From positions 1 through 15,430 of the forward strand of contig JAKQKW010000019.1 in the NCBI GenBank assembly GCA_029560455.1: a DNA stretch of 15,430 bases, written 5' to 3'. Source of the DNA: Candidatus Rifleibacteriota bacterium (GTDB taxonomy: Bacteria > Riflebacteria > Ozemobacteria > Ozemobacterales > Ozemobacteraceae). The translations under genes were made by a program, and so were the position numbers. Position 1 is the stretch's first letter, and each line of letters starts with the position of its first letter. Under the pieces are notes generated by a model. It was given only the letters and a program-made list of their open reading frames with translations. It did no database searches and was not told where the DNA came from. Shown here in pieces: positions 8,647-14,116 of this stretch.

Positions 8647-8788
8647 AAATAAGATCTCCAGAGCAATTACAGATTTTCCGGGCTAAAAACAAAATGGCAG
8701 AAAACAGCTTTGCCAGACACCCTGATATTGTAATAGAATCAGATAAAATTTAAAAGCGGTACAAACACCGCATATCCGCGAGGTAAAC
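8647..8788. promoter_or_regulatory. Divergent control region between the phosphatase operon and the glyoxylate reductase gene
   Basis: This 142-nt AT-rich gap holds the only room for promoters of both divergent units. On the plus strand, TTGCCA (8710-8715) and TAGAAT (8734-8739) are spaced 18 nt apart. On the minus strand, TTTAAA (8754-8749) and TACAAT (8732-8727) are spaced 16 nt apart. Both are imperfect sigma-70-type matches and they overlap, so one factor could control both directions. The exact boxes are uncertain; that the region is a divergent promoter follows from gene layout. Confidence 0.5.
8756..8771 (+). promoter_or_regulatory. Small inverted repeat in the reductase leader
   Basis: GCGGT (8756-8760) and ACCGC (8767-8771) form a perfect 5-bp inverted repeat around a 6-nt spacer. 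It lies downstream of the candidate plus-strand promoter and 8 nt before the GAGG ribosome binding site (8780-8783). It could be an operator half-site pair or a leader hairpin. The stem is short and could be chance. Confidence 0.25.
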
Positions 8789-9775
8789 ATGCCAAAACCA
8801 AGAGTTTTTGTAACCCGTGAAATACCAGATGTTGGGCTGCAGCTTCTCAGCCGCAAATTCGAAGTCGAAGTCTGGCAAGATTACGCGCCACCCCCACGCG
8901 AAGTCACACGCGAAAAATTAAAATCGGCAGATGCCCTTATTTCTCTGCTGTCTGATAAAATCGATGCCGAAATGCTCGCTGACGCCCCGAATCTCAAGAT
9001 TATCGCCCAGTATGCCGTCGGTTATGACAACATCGACGTCAAAACCGCCACCAGCAGAAAAATATGCGTTACCAATACCCCTGACGTTCTCACCGACGCC
9101 TCGGCCGATTTTGCCTTCGCGATGCTGATGGCAGTAGCCAGACGCGTTGTCGAGGCCGACCGTTACGTCAGAGAAGGCAAATGGCAGGTCGCCTGGCACC
9201 CGGCCATGATGCTCGGGCGTGATATTTTTGGCGCCACCATCGGCATCGTGGGCGCCGGCCGCATCGGCCAGGCGGTTGCACGCCGTGCCCGAGGTTTCAA
9301 TATGCCGGTTCTTTATTACAGCAGCTCGCCCAAACCGGAATTTGAAGCAGAATGCAGAGCCACCCGTGTCGAACTCGATACCCTGCTGAAAAATTCAGAC
9401 TTCGTCAGCCTGAATGTGCCATTGAACGACAAAACCCGCCAGCTCATCAACGCCGATCGGCTGGCACTGATGAAGCCTTCGGCATACCTCATCAACAACG
9501 CCCGCGGCCCGGTCGTCGATGAAAAAGCTCTGTATTCCGCCCTCAGCTCAGGCCGCCTCGCCGGTGCCGCCCTTGATGTTTTTGCCACCGAACCGACCCC
9601 GGCCGATAATCCGCTTCTGCAGCTGCCAAATGTCGTTGCCGCGCCTCATATCTCAAGCGCCAGCTTTGCTACCCGCGAAAAAATGGCAGAAATGGTCGCC
9701 GAAAACCTTCTGGCTTTCTTCGCCGGCAAAGAACCACCCGACCTCATTAACCCCGAAGCATTCAGCCACATTTAA
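8789..9775 (+). CDS. gyaR: Glyoxylate/hydroxypyruvate reductase (D-2-hydroxyacid dehydrogenase family)
   Basis: This 328-aa cytoplasmic oxidoreductase should reduce glyoxylate to glycolate and hydroxypyruvate to D-glycerate with NAD(P)H. The nucleotide-binding motif GAGRIG is at 155-160. The catalytic residues of the D-2-hydroxyacid dehydrogenase family are present: Arg239 (in NNARG), Glu268 (in ATEP) and His287 (in APHISSASF). The length and the PPDLIN tail fit the GyaR/GhrB-type group rather than the longer SerA or formate dehydrogenase members. After the second Rossmann strand (VLYYSSSPKPE, 174-184) the Asp typical of NAD-specific enzymes is missing, which suggests NADPH use or dual use. 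The start is ATG with GAGG 5 nt upstream. The last two codons and the stop lie within repeat copy A. Divergent from the operon ending in glycerate 2-kinase, its likely metabolic partner. Confidence 0.92.
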   Translation: MPKPRVFVTREIPDVGLQLLSRKFEVEVWQDYAPPPREVTREKLKSADALISLLSDKIDAEMLADAPNLKIIAQYAVGYDNIDVKTATSRKICVTNTPDVLTDASADFAFAMLMAVARRVVEADRYVREGKWQVAWHPAMMLGRDIFGATIGIVGAGRIGQAVARRARGFNMPVLYYSSSPKPEFEAECRATRVELDTLLKNSDFVSLNVPLNDKTRQLINADRLALMKPSAYLINNARGPVVDEKALYSALSSGRLAGAALDVFATEPTPADNPLLQLPNVVAAPHISSASFATREKMAEMVAENLLAFFAGKEPPDLINPEAFSHI

Positions 9776-9903
9776 ATTCTTTTTACGTCATCCCTGCGGA
9801 AGCAGTGATCTAAGCTATTCAAAGTCAGATTCCCGCCTTTACCCTCTGGGGCATAAACGCGGGAATGACGGAAAGCCATGCAATTCCAGTGTGACAAAGG
9901 ACT
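9767..9903 (-). repeat. Dispersed repeat with terminal inverted repeats, copy A (about 137 bp, one end truncated)
   Basis: Read on the minus strand, this copy begins AGTCCTTTGTCACAC (9903-9889) and has an inner block starting CGTCATTCCCGCG (9870). It shares an exact 17-nt run with copy B at 9863-9847 and an exact 12-nt run, GCAGGGATGACG, at 9797-9786. It ends with GAATTTAAATGTG (9779-9767). The outer left end matches copy B at 19 of 22 positions, and the right end matches copy B at 12 of 13 before similarity stops in the gyaR coding sequence. The inner ends CGTCATTCCCGCG and GCAGGGATGACG are themselves inverted repeats, so the RNA could fold into a long hairpin. It fills the whole gap between the convergent reductase and methyltransferase genes. 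No ORF lies inside, so any movement would need an enzyme encoded elsewhere. Confidence 0.75.
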
Positions 9904-10633
9904 AGGCCCGCTGCATCTTCATGAAGAACAGCAGCGGCATGCCCCCATAGCGGGCTGCTTTCGAACATTGCCCGATCAGGCGGTCGTCGACATAATGCTC
10001 TTCAATGCGTGAAACCCTTAAACCAGAGGCAACGGCAGCATTGAAAACATCAGAAAGACTGTGGCAAAGGCTCTCAGGCAAAATGTGGGCGTTGTTTTCA
10101 CTGTTTTTGAACCGGGCGGTAATGCCAAGCAGGTGCATGGCCGGGTGCAGGCCACTGATAAAAATATCGGCATCCGGGCGGGCAACTTTGCGAATGCCCC
10201 CGAAATAATTCGGCAGATTGTTTATATGCTCGATCACCAGGCTCGAAACCACCAGATCGAACTGTTCATCCGGAAATGGAAACGGCTTGTTGAGGTCGGC
10301 ATTCCGCCAGTTTATATTCTGACCTGGGCTTTTATGTCGGGCCTTGCTCAACATGCCTTCAGAAAAATCGACCCCGGTTATCGTAGCCCCGGGAAAATGC
10401 TGCCGCAGCCAGATTGCCAGTCGGCCGGTGCCACAGCCACAGTCAAAAATGCTCTCGTAACGCCTTTTCAGCAGCTCAGGAAACAGGTGCATCTGCTCCA
10501 GCATTATCAATGCATTAGACTCTTCGTCATAAATTTCTGACCAGAGGTCGTAACCTTCCTGAACACCCACAATTTTAGGGTTTTCTGGCAGATACGGGGT
10601 TTTAAAAGGCACGCGCGGCATGGTTTTTGACAT
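9902..10633 (-). CDS. Class I SAM-dependent methyltransferase (Methyltransf_11 type), substrate unknown
   Basis: This 243-aa cytoplasmic protein has the Rossmann methyltransferase signature. Motif I is FDCGCGTGRLA (63-73), the acidic residue ending strand 2 is in TGVDFSEGML (86-95), the adenine-side motif NADL is at 111-114, and motif IV is FDLVVSSLVIEHI (125-137). The N-terminal YDLWSEIYDEE (28-38) is seen in BioC-like and ubiquinone-type methyltransferases, which act on malonyl-ACP or small molecules. The C-terminal cap does not settle the substrate, and no biotin genes are nearby. The start is ATG at 10633, preceded by AAAGGAAAAGCG, a good ribosome binding site. The TAG stop (9904-9902) shares two bases with the end of repeat copy A. 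Confidence 0.85.
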   Translation of the reverse strand: MSKTMPRVPFKTPYLPENPKIVGVQEGYDLWSEIYDEESNALIMLEQMHLFPELLKRRYESIFDCGCGTGRLAIWLRQHFPGATITGVDFSEGMLSKARHKSPGQNINWRNADLNKPFPFPDEQFDLVVSSLVIEHINNLPNYFGGIRKVARPDADIFISGLHPAMHLLGITARFKNSENNAHILPESLCHSLSDVFNAAVASGLRVSRIEEHYVDDRLIGQCSKAARYGGMPLLFFMKMQRA

Positions 10634-10789
10634 CGCTTTTCCTTTACAGAAAATTTACCCCGACAATATGACGCAAAAAGCCAGACATTGCAACCGGCCG
10701 CACGCAGCCAACAATTTTCAGTCACAAATCGTAGACAACCGGCTTGCAGGCCGAGACTGCCTCCCTTAAAAAAACAGCTGAAAAACTCA

Positions 10790-10798
10790 TGCTATAAT
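10790..10798 (+). promoter_or_regulatory. Extended -10 promoter for the 597-aa exported protein
   Basis: TGCTATAAT is a perfect extended -10 element (TGn followed by TATAAT at 10793-10798). No convincing -35 box is found 16-18 nt upstream, as expected for this promoter class. Transcription would begin near 10805, giving a leader of about 35 nt that ends in the ribosome binding site GAGAGG before the ATG at 10840. The rest of the 206-nt gap (10634-10839) holds a short imperfect palindrome at 10740-10753 and presumably the methyltransferase promoter, for which I see no good match. Confidence 0.6.
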
Positions 10799-10839
10799 CT
10801 CAGAATAACCCGGCAATAACATAAATCGAGAGGTAAGCC

Positions 10840-12633
10840 ATGAACCGGAATCTCATAATCGGCCATAAAACTGCATTATTTGCGCTGCTTGCGCTGTTGC
10901 TGCTGCCAGCAATTGTTGGCGCCGGCGAACTGCTCGAAAAAGCCCGGAAATTCGACAGCCTTATTGCGGCTGACCATATGCCCAGAGGCCTGGTCGTCAA
11001 CCTGCAGCCGATAGAAGATGGTCAGAAAGTGCGTTACCGCTCAGCCGGCGATTCCACCATCTGGACCGGCGCTTACATCGCCTCACAGGTTTACCGTTAC
11101 CGTGTCACCACTGACACCGCCGCCCTCGATAACCTTGAAAAAGCTCTGCGAGCCTTCGTGCAACTGCACGAAATGGCAGGCAGCACCGGTTTCATCGGCA
11201 GAGCGTTCGGCACCCGCGAAGAGCTCGGCGACAGCCCCGATATTCAGCCCGGCATCGGCAGCTACAGTCATCTGGTTTTCAAGGCCGACACTTCGCGCGA
11301 CCAGTATACCGGCATTTTCATGGGCTGCGCCCTGGCCTGGCCCCTGATTCGCGATGAACAGCTGCGCCGCGACCTGCAGAAGATGATCGGTGCCGCCGCG
11401 CATAATCTCAAGCAGAACAACCTGGCCCTGAAAGTGAATATCAACGGTTTTTCGCCATCGACTTTCGACCTGAATCCTGATTACGCCTATCAGGACCGCA
11501 TTACCCCCGAAGAATGGGCCAGAGTCGACGATTTTCCCGCAAATGTTTTTGCGGCCGCCATACCCTACTCTGAGAGACTCGCCAGAATCGTTGCGCGTTT
11601 TCAACCGCCGCCGGTACGCGGCGGCGAAGCCCTGCGCGCCCTGCTGATGTTTCAGACCGCCTGCAACATTACCCAGGACCCCGAGCTGACGGCCTTTTTC
11701 AATGACGAACTGCTGAACCGCCGCCAGCTGCACGTAACCGCCTCAGAAACCTCGCAACTGCTGTCTGACATCTATCTCGGCCGCAATCTGCCGGTTGTCG
11801 AAAACCGCCTCAACGGCGTTTTCAAGGCTATCGGCAAAGTATTCATCAACATTCTGGCGATGCGCGCCGGAATCCCGGACTCGCTCGTTCTGTGGGCCGA
11901 ACCGGTGACGATGCTTCCGGTTACCTGCCTGGCGCAGGCAACCACCGGCAGAATTCTGAAAACCCTTGAATTCTTCAGACAGCCGGGCGCCTTTGCGGTT
12001 TTTAACCTGCTGGCCGAAAAGCTCGAAGGCTATGCCGCCAGTCTCAAAATGTTCAAGGCTGAGCGTGCCGCCAGAAAACTGCAGAAAAAGGCAGCAGAAA
12101 TCAAAGGCTTTGCCGCTTCGAATATCGATGAATTTTCAGATACCATGCGCTCGTATGTCGGCTGCAACCTTGGCTTCTTTGCTCTGCTCGGCATTCTCGA
12201 CCAACCTGCCGACTCGCGCCTGCGCCAGGCAGCGCTGGCAATTCTGCCCCGGTCATTCGAGCCGATCGCCGACGAAGCGAACAGTATGTACACTTTTATT
12301 GCGGCTGCGTTCAGCGGGGGCACCACTGACGAGCAGTTGCTCATGGCCGCACGCCAGACTCTGCTGCTCTACCCCGAAGATCAGCTCAGCCGTCGCTTCG
12401 ACCACAGCCGGACCATGCGCCATTCGCTCTGGCCCGACCGTTTTGGCCGCTACGGTCGCCAGAGTATCGACCTGATACCCATCAACCAGAGAGCTCCGCA
12501 CATTTTCATCTGGCAGGAACCACCTAGAATGCTGGTTACCGGCAGCGACGACCAGACCAGAATTGCCCCGGTCGGCTATCTGCTTGCCTACTGGTTTGGC
12601 CGCCACCACGGCCTGCTGACCGAAACCGACTGA
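10840..12633 (+). CDS. Exported, mostly helical 597-aa protein, possibly an alpha/alpha-toroid (six-hairpin) fold, function unknown
   Basis: The N-terminus has a classic Sec signal peptide: basic NRNLIIGHK, a hydrophobic run at 11-27, and cleavage near VGA28. The mature protein is predominantly helical. The segment GDSTIWTGAYIASQVYRYRV (70-89) is followed by a long helix containing LHE (109-111) and GFIGRAF (117-123). A related block, SRDQYTGIFMGCALAW (152-167), appears later. Repeated aromatic helices with short loops of this kind recall (alpha/alpha)-barrel glycosidase-like proteins. Further helices include SYVGCNLGFFALLGI (438-452) and NSMYTFIAAAFSGG (481-494). The tail GYLLAYWFGRHHG is at 579-591. 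There is no lipobox and no second membrane segment, so a soluble periplasmic or secreted location is likely. I do not recognise a named family; the fold is an inference and no catalytic residues can be assigned. It is a monocistronic unit between two oppositely oriented genes. Confidence 0.75.
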   Translation: MNRNLIIGHKTALFALLALLLLPAIVGAGELLEKARKFDSLIAADHMPRGLVVNLQPIEDGQKVRYRSAGDSTIWTGAYIASQVYRYRVTTDTAALDNLEKALRAFVQLHEMAGSTGFIGRAFGTREELGDSPDIQPGIGSYSHLVFKADTSRDQYTGIFMGCALAWPLIRDEQLRRDLQKMIGAAAHNLKQNNLALKVNINGFSPSTFDLNPDYAYQDRITPEEWARVDDFPANVFAAAIPYSERLARIVARFQPPPVRGGEALRALLMFQTACNITQDPELTAFFNDELLNRRQLHVTASETSQLLSDIYLGRNLPVVENRLNGVFKAIGKVFINILAMRAGIPDSLVLWAEPVTMLPVTCLAQATTGRILKTLEFFRQPGAFAVFNLLAEKLEGYAASLKMFKAERAARKLQKKAAEIKGFAASNIDEFSDTMRSYVGCNLGFFALLGILDQPADSRLRQAALAILPRSFEPIADEANSMYTFIAAAFSGGTTDEQLLMAARQTLLLYPEDQLSRRFDHSRTMRHSLWPDRFGRYGRQSIDLIPINQRAPHIFIWQEPPRMLVTGSDDQTRIAPVGYLLAYWFGRHHGLLTETD

Positions 12634-12669
12634 AACCTGAATGCGGAGTCATCAGCTTTCGCAAATGTC

Positions 12670-12840
12670 AGTCCTCTGTCACACAAGAATTAGAGGTCTC
12701 TTCGTCCCGCGTTTATGCCCCAAAGGGTACGGCAGGAATCTTATCGTTAAGAACTTAGATCCATGTTTCCCCATTCCGGGGACAAGCGCAGGGATGACGC
12801 ACAAACTGACACCTATTGAATTCAAATGTGACAAAGGACT
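12670..12840 (+). repeat. Dispersed repeat with terminal inverted repeats, copy B (171 bp, apparently complete)
   Basis: This copy lies within the 272-nt gap 12634-12905, which has no credible gene. Outer ends at 12670-12691 and 12819-12840 are inverted repeats matching at 18 of 22 positions (AGTCCT...GAATT against AATTC...AGGACT). An inner block from CGTC (12703) to GCAGGGATGACG (12788-12799) matches copy A, including the exact 17-nt run at 12706-12722. The centre contains small hairpins: TCTTA-TCGT-TAAGA and CCCC-ATTCC-GGGG. The second is in a stretch absent from copy A. The element lies between convergent genes. No clear target-site duplication is visible; after the right end, AGGACT is repeated at 12843-12848. 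Confidence 0.78.
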
Positions 12841-12905
12841 TTAGGACTACACAGGCGCTTAAAGAGGCACAAAAAATGCATCAGGGGTCGCACGAAAACC
12901 CGGTT

Positions 12906-14045
12906 TCATTCAGGAAAAACCCTGAGCCTGCCACTGACCTTCAGCTGCAAACCATTCTTTTCAACCACTTCGCCCCAGTTTCTGAAGCCTTCCGGGGGCA
13001 GATAACAGCATTTTGCCGTATCATATCTGCCGGCAATACCGGTCATCGACTGCATCGAACTGGTCGCAGCAGCTTTCACACCGTCGTCGGTGCTGCGGCT
13101 GCCGCCATAATAGTCGTTACCCGGCCATGAAACGTGATCCCAGGCTACGACACTGAAAAATTCGCAGTCAGAAAAATCATCGCCGGGCTCGGCATAGTCG
13201 GCCGGCCGACAAAGCTGCGGGCGGTTTTTCCCGGCATTGAGAAATGGGCGGACCAGCAAAGTCACCCCGTTGATCTCATGCCGCGCATTTTTGCATTCGT
13301 TATAAGGCCCGTAATAAACCGCTCTGATATTCACAAACGAACGGCCGTGCTGATGCAGAAAGCGAAACAGCACCTTTTCGAGTTCGGCACCCAGTTGCCC
13401 CTTGAATGGCCCGGCAAACATGCCGCAACCCACCCCGGGAATTGTGATTAAAGCCTTTCGGCCAAGCTTTTCAGACTCCCGGTCCGCATACAAAAAAGCA
13501 GGCAGCAGACGCTTTTCATACAACCGGTAAAAAGCCTCGGTTTCGATGTGACCATTGCTGACCACCGCATCCCAGTCAGCGGGGGGCATTTTTTCAGAAC
13601 CGGTATCGAGAAGCGCACCCGGCAGAAAAAGCAGGGTGCCCGTAAATGGCCCGGCATGAACGTTCGGCTTCTGATGCAGGCCGTCATCAAAAATCGTCAC
13701 CGGAACCGCGGTGCTGATGTAGCCAAGCAGCGAAAGCTCTTCCATTGCCCAGTCGCTGCCATCGCCGACAACGGCACTCTCGGCAAAAATTATCGGTTTC
13801 TTTGTCTGAATAAGCTTTTCGACAAATTCTTCGGCAGACAGCTTCGCCAGATCGGCTTTTTCGAGCTGCCTGGCCAGAAAAGCACCAGGCTTTTTGCCGG
13901 TTCTCAGCGCTTCAAGATACTGCTCCGCCCGGGTAAAGACATCACGGTGCAGCAGAAAAGTGTAACTCCCCATTTCCCCTCCATTGGCGGCATTATGCAA
14001 AAAACAGCAGAACAGAACCAGAAACAAGATAATGGTTTTTCGCAC
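12906..14045 (-). CDS. Exported protein with a macrodomain-like segment, function unknown
   Basis: This 379-aa protein starts with a signal peptide (MRKTIILFLVLFCCFLHNAA) and is probably exported. The stretch KALITIPGVGCGMFAGPFKG (197-216), then a helix LGAELEKVLFRFLHQHG (218-234) and a strand VNIRAVYY (238-245), has the strand-glycine loop-helix-strand pattern of the phosphate-binding part of macrodomains, which bind ADP-ribose. DWDAVVSNGHIETEAFYRLYEKRLL (157-181) could be the preceding macrodomain unit. A striking C-terminal block, FFSVVAWDHVSWPGND (296-311) followed by STDDGVKAAATSSM (318-331), looks strongly constrained. ADP-ribose or ADP-ribosyl binding is an inference only. The start is GTG at 14045, chosen because it gives the signal peptide a proper basic N-end; the ribosome binding site is weak. 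There are several cysteines (13, 14, 207, 251, 279, 294, 346, 347), which could form disulfides outside the cytoplasm. Confidence 0.7.
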   Translation of the reverse strand: MRKTIILFLVLFCCFLHNAANGGEMGSYTFLLHRDVFTRAEQYLEALRTGKKPGAFLARQLEKADLAKLSAEEFVEKLIQTKKPIIFAESAVVGDGSDWAMEELSLLGYISTAVPVTIFDDGLHQKPNVHAGPFTGTLLFLPGALLDTGSEKMPPADWDAVVSNGHIETEAFYRLYEKRLLPAFLYADRESEKLGRKALITIPGVGCGMFAGPFKGQLGAELEKVLFRFLHQHGRSFVNIRAVYYGPYNECKNARHEINGVTLLVRPFLNAGKNRPQLCRPADYAEPGDDFSDCEFFSVVAWDHVSWPGNDYYGGSRSTDDGVKAAATSSMQSMTGIAGRYDTAKCCYLPPEGFRNWGEVVEKNGLQLKVSGRLRVFPE

Positions 14046-14079
14046 CGCTCAGAATCGCTCTCTTAAAAAACTTTACCCT

Positions 14080-14085
14080 ATTATA
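14080..14085 (-). promoter_or_regulatory. -10 promoter element for the macrodomain-like protein
   Basis: On the minus strand a perfect TATAAT (14085-14080) lies 34 nt before the GTG start, in the 71-nt gap between sbcC and this gene. The -35 region is poor (ATGAAT about 18 nt upstream). The box gives this gene its own promoter, although read-through from sbcC is also possible; I see no clear terminator after the sbcC stop. Confidence 0.5.
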
Positions 14086-14116
14086 CCCTCTGACACGAAA
14101 AAATTCATGGTGTTTT

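Noticed and set aside
10740..10753. Palindrome CGGCTTGCAGGCCG upstream of the 597-aa gene
   Set aside because: Short and imperfect, without a second site or T-run; not enough to call an operator or terminator.
11083..11733. 216-codon open frame on the minus strand
   Set aside because: Antisense to the 597-aa exported protein, which has a signal peptide, promoter and ribosome binding site; the antisense frame has none.
12641..12844. Possible 67-residue plus-strand gene downstream of the 597-aa gene
   Set aside because: It consists almost entirely of repeat copy B, has no ribosome binding site, and the second copy of the repeat does not keep the frame.
12906..12926. Hairpin TCAGG...CCTGA at the end of the macrodomain-like gene as an intrinsic terminator
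   Set aside because: The stem is only 5 bp, lies before and across the stop codon region and is not followed by a run of T.
13970..13995. NAANGG near the N-terminus of the macrodomain-like protein as the macrodomain signature
   Set aside because: The run lies at the end of the signal peptide, without the preceding strand or following glycine-rich helix of a real macrodomain NAAN motif; coincidence is more likely.
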